Source: Epilithonimonas vandammei
GTDB taxonomy: Bacteria; Bacteroidota; Bacteroidia; Flavobacteriales; Weeksellaceae
Assembly (NCBI RefSeq): GCF_003860525.1
Contig: NZ_CP034161.1
Location: 2,914,001-2,978,000, forward strand
Length of the DNA: 64,000 nt
Reading direction: 5' to 3'
The translations under genes were made by a program, and so were the position numbers. Below the pieces are notes generated by a model. The model worked only from the letters and a program-made list of their open reading frames with translations, searched no databases and was not told where the DNA came from. Positions 25,488 to 34,213 of the stretch are shown piece by piece (position 1 is the first letter of the stretch; every line of letters starts with the position of its first letter).

Positions 25488-27527
25488 TTATTCAAATTTC
25501 ATTTTCTGAATTCTTACGGCATTCAGAATAGCAATAAGTGAAACTCCTACATCAGCAAAAACAGCTTCCCACATCGTTGCCAGCCCTCCGGCTCCCAGAA
25601 CAAGTACAATTGCTTTCACTACAAATGCTAGGATGATATTCTGCCAAACTATCTTTTTTGTCTGTTTGCCAATATTAATTGCAATAGGAATTTTTGACGG
25701 TTTATCATCCTGAATTACGACATCGGCTGTTTCAATAGTCGCATCACTTCCTAATCCACCCATAGCAATTCCTACGTCACTCAATGCAACCACTGGTGCA
25801 TCATTTACCCCGTCACCAACAAATGCAACGCTCTCTTTTCTTGCTTTAATCTCTTTAACTTTATTGACTTTGTCTTCCGGAAGTAAATCTCCAAAAGCAT
25901 TATCAATTCCTATCTTATGCGCAACATATTTAACCACACTACTCTTATCCCCACTGAGCATGGTCACCTTAACATTAAGATTATGAAGTTTTTTGATTGT
26001 AATCCCTGCATCTTCTTTTATGCTGTCTGCAATAGTAATAAGGCCAGCAAATTTTCCTTCATATGCTATTGCGATGATAGTATAAACAATTGTGGAAGGG
26101 TCAATATCATATTTAATATTGAATTTATCCATTAGCTTAAAATTACCTACCAACAAATCTTTTCCGTTCACAGTCGCTATAAGACCGTGACCTGCAATTT
26201 CTTCCGTATTCTCAAGATTGATAGAACTATCAATTTCTCCAACATACTCATGAATAGCGGTTGCGACAGGATGCGTTGACTTACTCTCCAGTGCATTTAC
26301 CAGCTTAAGAATTTCGTCCTGGTCAAAACCTGGCAGAATTTTAACTTCCTGAACTTTAAAAACACCTTCAGTCATTGTTCCGGTTTTGTCCATTACAACG
26401 TTTTGTATCTCAGCAATTTTATCGAGAAAATTACTTCCTTTAAATAAAATCCCATTTCTGCTTGCGGCACCAATCCCTCCGAAATATCCTAAAGGAATCG
26501 ATATTACCAATGCACAAGGGCATGAGATCACTAAAAATACCAGCGCACGATACAACCAATCTCTAAATACATAATCATCAACAATGAAATATGGTACAAC
26601 GCAGATTAAAATTGCCAATAAGACGACTATAGGTGTATATATACGAGCAAATTTTCTGATAAAAAGTTCTGTAGGTGCTTTTTGTGATGTGGCATTCTGT
26701 ACCAATTCCAAAATCTTACTTAATTTACTATCTTCGTAAGCAGTAGTGATTTTTACTTGTGCGACGCTCGTCAGATTGATCATTCCTGCTAAAACTGACT
26801 CCCCTTTGCTTTTCGTATCTGGTTTACTTTCGCCTGTTAAAGCAGCGGTGTTAAAGGATGCCGAATCACTTAGCAATTCACCGTCCAACGCTAATTTTTC
26901 ACCAGGTTTCAATTGAATAATCTCTCCTATTTTAGCTTGTGCAGCTTTTATAGTTTTAGGAATATTATTCTCCAAAATTGTAACCTCATCTGGGCGCTGG
27001 TCAAGTAAAGCTTTAATATTACTCTTAGCCCTTGTAACTGCGAGAGTTTGAAAGGTCTCTCCTACAGCATAGAACAACATTACAGCAACACCTTCAGGAT
27101 ATTCTGCGATAATAAATGCGCCGACAGTAGCAATGGTCATCAGTAAAAATTCCGAAAAGACATCACCTTTTACGATACTTTCAATAGCTTCTTTTATAAC
27201 AGGAAGGCCAACAGGAGCATAAGCAGTCACATACCATATTGTCCTAATCCATCCATTAAACCATTCAATTTTCACGTAATTATCAAATACTATTCCCGTT
27301 AATAGAAGCACCAGTGATATTACTGATGGTAAAAACATTTGAAAAATAGTCTTATCCGTGCTTCCGTGGTCGTGCCCGTCTTCATCGTTATGATCATGAT
27401 CATGCCCGTCGTTCGCTGTATGTTTCGATTTTTCCAGGAGATTATCAGCCTTTTTATCAATCTTTTCCTCTTGTGCAGAGCAGCATAGCTGTTTGCCCTC
27501 TGCGTCATACTTGTGAATGTGTTCCAT
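25488..27527 (-). CDS. heavy-metal P1B-type ATPase (Zn/Cd/Co/Pb type)
   Basis: This 679-residue inner-membrane exporter has TGES (231-234), the transmembrane metal site CPC (336-338), the phosphorylated Asp in DKTGT (380-384), the HP dipeptide (STHPVATAI) and GDGVNDAPVVA. Instead of an HMA domain the N-terminus (1-60) has a CC pair and a His/Asp-rich stretch (GHDHDHNDEDGHDHG), typical of ZntA/CadA-like pumps in Bacteroidota. It opens the large divalent-metal cluster extending to 39064, all on the minus strand. CPC rather than SPC fits Zn/Cd/Pb more than Co. Confidence 0.92.
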   Translation of the reverse strand: MEHIHKYDAEGKQLCCSAQEEKIDKKADNLLEKSKHTANDGHDHDHNDEDGHDHGSTDKTIFQMFLPSVISLVLLLTGIVFDNYVKIEWFNGWIRTIWYVTAYAPVGLPVIKEAIESIVKGDVFSEFLLMTIATVGAFIIAEYPEGVAVMLFYAVGETFQTLAVTRAKSNIKALLDQRPDEVTILENNIPKTIKAAQAKIGEIIQLKPGEKLALDGELLSDSASFNTAALTGESKPDTKSKGESVLAGMINLTSVAQVKITTAYEDSKLSKILELVQNATSQKAPTELFIRKFARIYTPIVVLLAILICVVPYFIVDDYVFRDWLYRALVFLVISCPCALVISIPLGYFGGIGAASRNGILFKGSNFLDKIAEIQNVVMDKTGTMTEGVFKVQEVKILPGFDQDEILKLVNALESKSTHPVATAIHEYVGEIDSSINLENTEEIAGHGLIATVNGKDLLVGNFKLMDKFNIKYDIDPSTIVYTIIAIAYEGKFAGLITIADSIKEDAGITIKKLHNLNVKVTMLSGDKSSVVKYVAHKIGIDNAFGDLLPEDKVNKVKEIKARKESVAFVGDGVNDAPVVALSDVGIAMGGLGSDATIETADVVIQDDKPSKIPIAINIGKQTKKIVWQNIILAFVVKAIVLVLGAGGLATMWEAVFADVGVSLIAILNAVRIQKMKFE

Positions 27528-27570
27528 AATATTTTGATTAAATGTTTACATTTTTAAATCTTAAAGTAAG

Positions 27571-28047
27571 CTAAACGTCGTTTCCTTCATCATGCTTACT
27601 TTTGTTTGAAATATTACTTTTTATTATCTTTCTAAACCATGTGAATTTATTAAGAGATAATAATATGTAAATTAAAACGGTAGAAAATATAGCCAGTACA
27701 TACATATTGAGAGCAACTGCAGAGCCGACTGCCGCCGTAGCCCATAAGGCAGATGATGTTGTCAGCCCCATAAGACTGTTGCTTTTATCCTTAAAGCTCA
27801 AACCTGCGCCGATAAAGCCGAGTCCCGTTGCTATCGCAGCGAGCATTCGTGCAATAGCAGATTTATCATCTGTAAGGTGAGATGCAATTGCAACAAACAG
27901 ACACGAAGCCAAGGTAATTGCACCAAAAGTTCTGATTCCCGCATCTTTATGGGATGTTTCCCTCTCAAAACCTATAATACAACCTAATACTATTGACAAA
28001 AAGAGTTTAGCTGCAATAATTAACTCAAAGCGGAGATCCATATTCAT
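27571..28047 (-). CDS. MgtC/SapB family membrane protein
   Basis: This 158-residue protein has four or more membrane helices and the family core LFLSIVLGCIIGFERE, AGIRTFGAITLASCLFVAI and GLGFIGAGLSFKDKS followed by GLTTSSALWATAAVG. MgtC/SapB proteins affect magnesium and F-ATPase homeostasis. It ends 43 bases before the metal ATPase and starts 1 base after the sulfatase-fold gene stops, so all three are probably one transcript. Confidence 0.9.
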   Translation of the reverse strand: MNMDLRFELIIAAKLFLSIVLGCIIGFERETSHKDAGIRTFGAITLASCLFVAIASHLTDDKSAIARMLAAIATGLGFIGAGLSFKDKSNSLMGLTTSSALWATAAVGSAVALNMYVLAIFSTVLIYILLSLNKFTWFRKIIKSNISNKSKHDEGNDV

Positions 28048-28048
28048 A

Positions 28049-30025
28049 TCAATTATTTTTTTTATTCTGCTTCAAACCATTATTTTTATAAAGGTAATAG
28101 GCTGTTTGATAATTGGCAATTGCCCTTCTTATTATTTCCGGCTTAGGTAATACAGCAATCTGATCGTTTTTTCCTTGTATATATTTAAAAGTCTCAACTT
28201 TTTGTTGGGGTGAAAGGATGACGAGATCATCATTCTCCATATAGGCAAGTTTTTGGTAAGTTCCCACAAATATTCTGGGAATATAGTTGTCGCTAATTAC
28301 ATTTTTCCCATACAGATTGCTTGTATATTTCCATCCTAAAAAGTTAAATAAAGTAGGATACAAATCAATTTGAGAACACATTTTATCGATTTTCAAAGAC
28401 TGCTTGTCCTGAAGATTTACAATCATCGCGGGAATGTGGTATTTTGATATATCAATTTCATTTTTCCCGGCGCTGCTAGCACAGTGGTCTGCAACAATAA
28501 CAATAACAGTATTTTTATACCATGGCTTATTTTTTATCTTTTTCAGAAATGCTCCTATTGCATAATCTGTATATTTAACTGCTCCTTCTCTTCCTGAACC
28601 AGAGGGAATATCAATTTTACCATCCGGATAGGTGAACGGTCGGTGATTTGACGTAGTCATAACAAAGTCGTAGAAGGGTTTGCCACTTTTATATTGCTGA
28701 TCTGATTTTCTGATTACCTCATTGTAAAGATCCTCGTCACATATCCCCCATGCGTTTTCGAAAGTAATATTTCTATCATCGATTGAAGTTCTTGGCGCAA
28801 GATAGTTTTCCCTTGCAAATGCATTTCTGTTTCTATCAATAATGTTATATCCGTTATTCCCAAAATACTTGTTCATATTATCAAAATATCCGTCCCCTCC
28901 GTAAAAAAAACTTGTATCATAACCCTGCTCACTGAAAATTGACCCTATTGTTGTCAGCTGGTCATTATTTTTTCGTCTGACGATACTATTACCTGGTGTA
29001 GGTGGTATTGCGAGAGAGAGAGCTTCCATTCCTCGAACCGTCCTCGTACCTGTAGCATACATATTTGTAAATAAAACACTTTCTTTTGCAAGCGAATCCA
29101 ATACCGGAGTTATATCCTGATTATTTCCAAAAGTTTTCATGAAATCTGCACTGAAACTTTCCATTGTAATCATAATTACATTAGGTCTTTGTATAGTTGC
29201 TGTGGTAGGTTTAATTTTTCTTTCGATTGAGAAACTGTTCTGCAGAAATATTGAACTGCTGTCTTTCAAATCATTTTTAATAATCTTAAAAGCATCCTTA
29301 TTATCCATAAGTTGATAAAAATGATCGTAATTGATTTCATTATTATTATAAGCAGAAAAGAATGAATAGATTCCTGATTTTGACAATTCATTTTGATAGC
29401 GGTTGGTACTCAAATCCGCAAAATTGTTTTCGACTAAGAAAGCATAAACAAGAGTTGCTGCAAAAATTCCAACCGTTATTTTCAGCCTTGACAAAAATAT
29501 GGTAGTGCCTTTGAAAGTATCAAAAAAATATTTTTTTCGGATACAGAAAAAAATTACAAAAAATGTGAGAATAATCATCACTGCAATTAATATGGGCAGG
29601 GGATAAGATTCATTGATATTATTAATTACTTCGTAAGTGTAAATAAGATAGTCTACAGCGATAAAATTAAACCGGCTTTCAAATTCCTGCCAAAAAGTTA
29701 TTTCAGCAAAAAAGGAAAAAAACAGAATCAATATACCAAGAGAAAAAGAAAAGTAGGTAATGATTTTATTTAATCTAGAATCTACCAATCGTTGGGGCAA
29801 AATCAACAAATAAAGGCTATATGGAAATATGAAAAACAAACCTACCCCTATGTCATATATAAGTCCTAATAAAAATACTCTAATAAAAGATACTGCAGAA
29901 AACTCAGCCTTTTGAAATGAGGACAATACAAATCCCAGCCTTAGTAAAAAAGACATTATGATAAATAATAGAAAAAATCTGGTAAGCAATGCATAGCTGC
30001 TCTTAAAAAGACTTTTAGGTTTCAT
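28049..30025 (-). CDS. LtaS-like sulfatase-fold membrane protein
   Basis: The protein has 658 residues. Residues 1-200 contain about five membrane helices (for example FFLLFIIMSFLLRLGFVLSS). The rest is an alkaline-phosphatase/sulfatase-fold extracytoplasmic domain with NVIMITMESFSADFMKTFG, the nucleophile Thr in ATGTRTVRGMEAL, and VIVIVADHCASS. The architecture is that of lipoteichoic-acid-synthase-like phosphoglycerol or phosphoethanolamine transferases. In a Gram-negative metal island it may modify surface lipids, an inference. Its ATG overlaps the stop of a 43-codon remnant upstream. Confidence 0.87.
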   Translation of the reverse strand: MKPKSLFKSSYALLTRFFLLFIIMSFLLRLGFVLSSFQKAEFSAVSFIRVFLLGLIYDIGVGLFFIFPYSLYLLILPQRLVDSRLNKIITYFSFSLGILILFFSFFAEITFWQEFESRFNFIAVDYLIYTYEVINNINESYPLPILIAVMIILTFFVIFFCIRKKYFFDTFKGTTIFLSRLKITVGIFAATLVYAFLVENNFADLSTNRYQNELSKSGIYSFFSAYNNNEINYDHFYQLMDNKDAFKIIKNDLKDSSSIFLQNSFSIERKIKPTTATIQRPNVIMITMESFSADFMKTFGNNQDITPVLDSLAKESVLFTNMYATGTRTVRGMEALSLAIPPTPGNSIVRRKNNDQLTTIGSIFSEQGYDTSFFYGGDGYFDNMNKYFGNNGYNIIDRNRNAFARENYLAPRTSIDDRNITFENAWGICDEDLYNEVIRKSDQQYKSGKPFYDFVMTTSNHRPFTYPDGKIDIPSGSGREGAVKYTDYAIGAFLKKIKNKPWYKNTVIVIVADHCASSAGKNEIDISKYHIPAMIVNLQDKQSLKIDKMCSQIDLYPTLFNFLGWKYTSNLYGKNVISDNYIPRIFVGTYQKLAYMENDDLVILSPQQKVETFKYIQGKNDQIAVLPKPEIIRRAIANYQTAYYLYKNNGLKQNKKNN

Positions 30026-30153
30026 ACCGAGAATAGATTTATTTTAAAGTTAAATGTGGATAGCGATCCCATGAACCGCCAAGCAAGCTTCCCGAAGTGA
30101 TTCATAATCCGTAGGTCAGAGCCAACAATTATTACATCAAATCTGTTTTCCAT
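30022..30153 (-). pseudogene. 43-codon gene remnant before the sulfatase-fold gene
   Basis: The frame starts ENRFDVIIVG, like the first strand of an FAD/NAD(P)-binding oxidoreductase (normally followed by GGSYAGL), but continues with unrelated SDLRIMNHFGKL and stops. TGA overlaps the next ATG (ATGA). It is probably the 5' stub of a deleted oxidoreductase that may still be translated and couple to the downstream gene. Confidence 0.3.
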
Positions 30154-30188
30154 ATTCCAGTATTTTTGATTATTAGTATTTTAAATCT

Positions 30189-31082
30189 TTAAAGATGTGC
30201 TTCGCTTTCTTTGTGTCCTTCTGTTTCAATTTGAAAAGTAGTATGAGAAATTTTAAAATCAGTAGTAGCTATTTCTGTAAGTGTTTTTAGTAGAATATTC
30301 ATATCCTCACTACGGTCAGCAATGACATGTGAACTCATTGCATTTACACCTGAAGTAAGAGACCAAACATGCAGGTCATGTAATTTTTTGACTCCATTTA
30401 TGGATTCAAGAGATTTCCGTAAATCTTCTATGTTGACATCTTTTGGTGTACCTTCTAAGAGGACATTTATAGCCTCTTTCAAAAGTTTCCAAGTCCTTGG
30501 AAATATTAAAAGACCTATTGCAGCAGAAATTAATGGATCAGCATAATACCAACCTGTTGTTAACATTATTATTCCTGCAATCATTACTCCTATCGATGTT
30601 AATCCATCGGAAAGAACTTCAAAATAAGCGCCCTTCATATTTAGACTCTCGGAAGAATCTTTACGGATAATTATGATCCCTATGATATTTACCACTAAAC
30701 CAATCCCAGCTACAATCAACATAGGAGTACTTTGTACCTCTGGAGGATTATTAAATCTCTGATATGCTTCAAACAAAACATATATAGAAATACCTAATAA
30801 AACAACCGCATTAATAACGGCAGCCAATATTTCTGTTCTATAGTAACCAAAAGTTTTCTGAGAAGTTGCTTTTCTTTCACCTATCTTGATAGCAACGAAT
30901 GCTAAAAATAGCCCTACCACATCTGTCAACATGTGTGCTGCGTCAGCTAACAACGCGAGACTCTTTGTTGTAATACCTCCTATTACCTCTGCAATCATAT
31001 ATGTGCCACTTAAGCACAGTACAATCAATAGATTTTTTTTGTGCTTTGATGAGGCTGAAAGATTTTTATTATCGTTATTCAT
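30189..31082 (-). CDS. czcD: cation diffusion facilitator transporter (CzcD type)
   Basis: This 297-residue inner-membrane metal/proton antiporter has six predicted helices. Site residues HxxxD appear in LLADAAHMLTDVVGLF and the second pair in AYFEVLSDGLTSIGV. The C-terminal cytosolic domain (LRKSLESINGVKKLHDLHVWSLTSGVNAMSSHV) is the regulatory CDF ferredoxin-like fold. The His/Glu tail (ETEGHKESEAHL) is common in Zn/Cd/Co transporters. It would lower cytosolic Zn, Cd or Co and feed the periplasmic RND system encoded upstream. Confidence 0.92.
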   Translation of the reverse strand: MNNDNKNLSASSKHKKNLLIVLCLSGTYMIAEVIGGITTKSLALLADAAHMLTDVVGLFLAFVAIKIGERKATSQKTFGYYRTEILAAVINAVVLLGISIYVLFEAYQRFNNPPEVQSTPMLIVAGIGLVVNIIGIIIIRKDSSESLNMKGAYFEVLSDGLTSIGVMIAGIIMLTTGWYYADPLISAAIGLLIFPRTWKLLKEAINVLLEGTPKDVNIEDLRKSLESINGVKKLHDLHVWSLTSGVNAMSSHVIADRSEDMNILLKTLTEIATTDFKISHTTFQIETEGHKESEAHL

Positions 31083-31110
31083 AATTTCTAGATGTTATCT
31101 TATATCCAAA

Positions 31111-31989
31111 CTACATTTCAAAATAGGAATCATTCTCTTTTTTAGCGGGAATATTTTTCTCACCAATCATTTGAAGTAGGTTGATTTCAATCGTCTGAGC
31201 CAAAGCTGTCATTGGTGTATCAACAGGAGTATTCTCAAAAGGATCCTGCATGATAATAGCTGTTTTCTCTATCGTAATAAATATAATAGGGACAATGATA
31301 GTAGTCGCTATTTCAACAGTCAACTGAGAATCTTCCAAACCAAAAGGCAGTAAAAAAGCAAAAACATAAATCAATGTATGAAGCAGGATACTGTAAGCTC
31401 TTGGAAATACTGTATTTTTCAAACGCTCGCATTTTCCCATGCTGTCACATAATCTCATAAGAACCTCATTTAACTGAACTTCTTTAAAATCTGAAATACG
31501 ACCTTCTGCAGCAATTTTTCTAATATGTTCAGAATGCTTATCCAAAATTGCATTAGGAATATTTGTTCCTGTAATGTTATGGGACTGCAGATAATTCTTC
31601 ACTTTATCTGAAAATACCTGTTTTCTCAATGCTTCACCCAAGGCATACACCCACACAATCTGTCTTTCTGCAACTAGCCTGCTCTCCTCGGGTAGTTCAG
31701 GAACAAACTGTCTTACTAATCTTATAAAAGATCTTGAATCATTGACGATAGCGCCCCATACGGTTCTTGCCTCCCACCATCTTTCATATGACTGTGCTGT
31801 TCTGAATGCCAGAAGTAATGACACTGCCGTTCCCAGCAAAGCCGGAATACTTAGAGGGATTGATATCTTATTTAAAATTGAGATATCATCTAGAAACCCT
31901 ATAAGAAAAGCAAAAAATACTATCAGTACAATCTGGTATTTAATTTGTCGGATAAAATATCCGATTGAAATTCTTTTGTTTAGTAACAT
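31111..31989 (-). CDS. bestrophin-family ion channel
   Basis: This 292-residue membrane protein has the bestrophin signature: IPLSIPALLGTAVSLLLAFRT, QSYERWWEARTVWGAIVNDSR and a late PFGLEDSQLTVEIATTIIVP with IIMQDPFENTPVDTPMTALAQTIE. Bacterial bestrophins form pentameric ion channels in the inner membrane. It ends 28 bases before czcD. A role in charge balance for the metal exporters is inferred from position only. Confidence 0.9.
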   Translation of the reverse strand: MLLNKRISIGYFIRQIKYQIVLIVFFAFLIGFLDDISILNKISIPLSIPALLGTAVSLLLAFRTAQSYERWWEARTVWGAIVNDSRSFIRLVRQFVPELPEESRLVAERQIVWVYALGEALRKQVFSDKVKNYLQSHNITGTNIPNAILDKHSEHIRKIAAEGRISDFKEVQLNEVLMRLCDSMGKCERLKNTVFPRAYSILLHTLIYVFAFLLPFGLEDSQLTVEIATTIIVPIIFITIEKTAIIMQDPFENTPVDTPMTALAQTIEINLLQMIGEKNIPAKKENDSYFEM

Positions 31990-32020
31990 CGCTTTTTTGT
32001 ATTTAATATTTATATGTTTT

Positions 32021-32761
32021 CTACCTTTTAATTTCGAGGGAAAACCCTTTATTTCTTTTTATTATTTTCAAGACCACATATAACAGCATAGTCACTATGC
32101 AACCTGTAATAAAAACATTATTGAAATGAAGGTGGTTATTCATAACTTCTGCCGTAAGATCAAATACAGTAAAAATCAGAAAGATGGCAAAAAGTCCGTT
32201 TTTTTCTTTAAGCAAAACTTTTCTGATACTGAACCTCAGCTGATTACTTTTGAACAATGAAAAATTAGGTATAAACGGAGGTACTCTTTCAGTCCACCTG
32301 ATATAATAATCCCCAAATTTTCTTTCAAGAAACTGCTCCTCAGCAAATACGATTCTTTCATAATAGATCCAATAGGAAAGGATGAATGAAATGATAAACC
32401 ATACGTTTTCAGTAAATAAAGCCAAACCAAACCACATAAAGAAATTTCCCAGGTACAGTGGATTTCTGACAATACTGTAAATACCTGTTGTATTTAATTC
32501 ATCAGCTACCTGACCCGCTTTTGTATTTCTGCCTGATGTATTTTTAGGCGTAAATCCAACCGTATAAATTCTTATTCCCAATCCGAACATACTAATAAGA
32601 AGGCAGATTATTTCGTAGTAAGGACTGCATTCGGAAGCACTTCTGTTCCAGTTGGTTTCAATAAAAACTGCTAAACCAATGAAAATAACGATGAGTGGTA
32701 AAAAACTCCTGTATCTGAACAGCCAGCTACCTTGTGTTTCTAGTTCTTGTCTTAAAGCCAT
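32021..32761 (-). CDS. isoprenylcysteine/phospholipid-type membrane methyltransferase
   Basis: This 246-residue membrane protein has the ICMT/PEMT C-terminal signature: RNTKAGQVADELNTTGIYSI, VRNPLYLGNFFMWFGLALF and the late EEQFLERKFGDYYIRWTERVPPFIP. Such enzymes use SAM to methylate lipids or isoprenylated substrates. An identical fold is often found beside CzcA/CusA genes in Bacteroidota, but the substrate there is unknown. It ends 31 bases before the bestrophin gene. Confidence 0.82.
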   Translation of the reverse strand: MALRQELETQGSWLFRYRSFLPLIVIFIGLAVFIETNWNRSASECSPYYEIICLLISMFGLGIRIYTVGFTPKNTSGRNTKAGQVADELNTTGIYSIVRNPLYLGNFFMWFGLALFTENVWFIISFILSYWIYYERIVFAEEQFLERKFGDYYIRWTERVPPFIPNFSLFKSNQLRFSIRKVLLKEKNGLFAIFLIFTVFDLTAEVMNNHLHFNNVFITGCIVTMLLYVVLKIIKRNKGFSLEIKR

Positions 32762-32822
32762 AATGATTAATATTTAAAATAAGAGTGAAACACCTTCCGG
32801 TTAATTTCACTCTTTTTGTTAA

Positions 32823-34142
32823 TTAATGCCCATGATCTCCAGCGTTCGATAGTTTAGCATTCACGAAGAAAGCTCCTTTAACGACAATCTTTGCATCTTT
32901 TGGAATTTCAGTAACAGGAGTAATAGCGGTATAGCCCATTTCTGATGAACCTTTCGCCACTTCAACTTTTTCAAAATTCATTTTCTTCCCCTGTTCTTTC
33001 GCGTGATTTCCAGCTTCCTGTTCATTTTTGTGACCGTGTTCAGCTTCTCCTTCATCATGTCCATGTCCATGATCATCATCTGCCTTCTCTAGAGCTTCAT
33101 GCTCCTCAGCTTTTTTGTCTGTCTGTACAAATACATAGAACTTACCGTCAGCCTCTACAATTGCCTCATCGGGAACTGCAGGCGTTGTCGCACTCTCAAG
33201 ATTAATTACACCTGTGATATTCATTCCGTCGATCAACCCCACTTTATTTCCTGTAACATTGGCATGAACAGAAATGGTCTTGCTTTCATTTTCAAAAGAA
33301 GAACCAATACTATAAACTTTTGCATTATAAAGCATTTCAGGGTTATTGGTCAGCTTAAACTGTACATTTTGACCTACTTTCATTTTAGGAAGGTCTCTTT
33401 CGAAAACTTGAAGATCCAAATGAATCGAACTGTTATCAATCATTTCCAAAACTGGAGACGAAACATCTACATAACTTCCTATTTGTGCATTGATATTACT
33501 AATTACACCACTGATAGGAGCAGTAATAACCAATTCTGAACGGAGATTTCCATTGTTGACTCTTCCTGGGCTTATGCCCATCAGCTGAAGTTGTCTCTGT
33601 AAAGATGCTCTTTGTGTTCTCAGACTCTTCAGTTCGGCATCAGAACTCTGTAGATTCTTTTTGGCTCCTGCATCATTGTCAAATAGCTCTTTCTGCCTTC
33701 TGAATTCCTGCTCTGCAAAAGATATTCGACTGTTTACGGTTAAATATTGCTCCTGCAGCTGAATGTATTCTGGATTACTGATGCTTGCCAACACCTGCCC
33801 TTTTCTTACATAATCACCAATCTGAAAATTAATGGTCTTAATAACACCTCCATATAAAGAGGTCACTGTAGCTTTTTTATCATTAGGAACCCTCAACAAT
33901 CCGTTGGCTTTTATGGTTGACGTTAGGTCTTTCATTTCAACTTGTCCCAGTAAGACTCCTACAGATTTCATTTGTTCTTCTGTAAGTTCAGCAATAGTTT
34001 TCGGTCCTTCTTCGTGAGCACCCTCTTCAGCTTGTTCTGTTTTGGGTTTTTCTGTTGTTGCTTCCGCTGTATCTTTCTTTCCGCAACTAACAGCAAAAAG
34101 TGAAATTAAAGCTAGAGATACAATACTATATTTGATTTTCAT
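32823..34142 (-). CDS. czcB: RND efflux periplasmic adaptor (CusB/CzcB type)
   Basis: This 439-residue lipoprotein (signal KIKYSIVSLALISLFAVSC with lipobox) has barrel-sandwich and hairpin segments (VTSLYGGVIKTINFQIGDYV, QLQEQYLTVNSRISFAEQEF, LVITAPISGVISNINAQIG) and a membrane-proximal domain interrupted by a His-rich insert of about 40 residues (HEALEKADDDHGHGHDEGE). The His insert suggests Zn/Cd/Co binding. It lies 71 bases after the CusA-TolC gene and forms the adaptor of that pump. Confidence 0.92.
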   Translation of the reverse strand: MKIKYSIVSLALISLFAVSCGKKDTAEATTEKPKTEQAEEGAHEEGPKTIAELTEEQMKSVGVLLGQVEMKDLTSTIKANGLLRVPNDKKATVTSLYGGVIKTINFQIGDYVRKGQVLASISNPEYIQLQEQYLTVNSRISFAEQEFRRQKELFDNDAGAKKNLQSSDAELKSLRTQRASLQRQLQLMGISPGRVNNGNLRSELVITAPISGVISNINAQIGSYVDVSSPVLEMIDNSSIHLDLQVFERDLPKMKVGQNVQFKLTNNPEMLYNAKVYSIGSSFENESKTISVHANVTGNKVGLIDGMNITGVINLESATTPAVPDEAIVEADGKFYVFVQTDKKAEEHEALEKADDDHGHGHDEGEAEHGHKNEQEAGNHAKEQGKKMNFEKVEVAKGSSEMGYTAITPVTEIPKDAKIVVKGAFFVNAKLSNAGDHGH

Positions 34143-34213
34143 CTTTATAAATTTATTTGTCAGATGAAGTACCTGTAATACTGATTAATTAATAGCATTA
34201 CAGGCATTTCATT

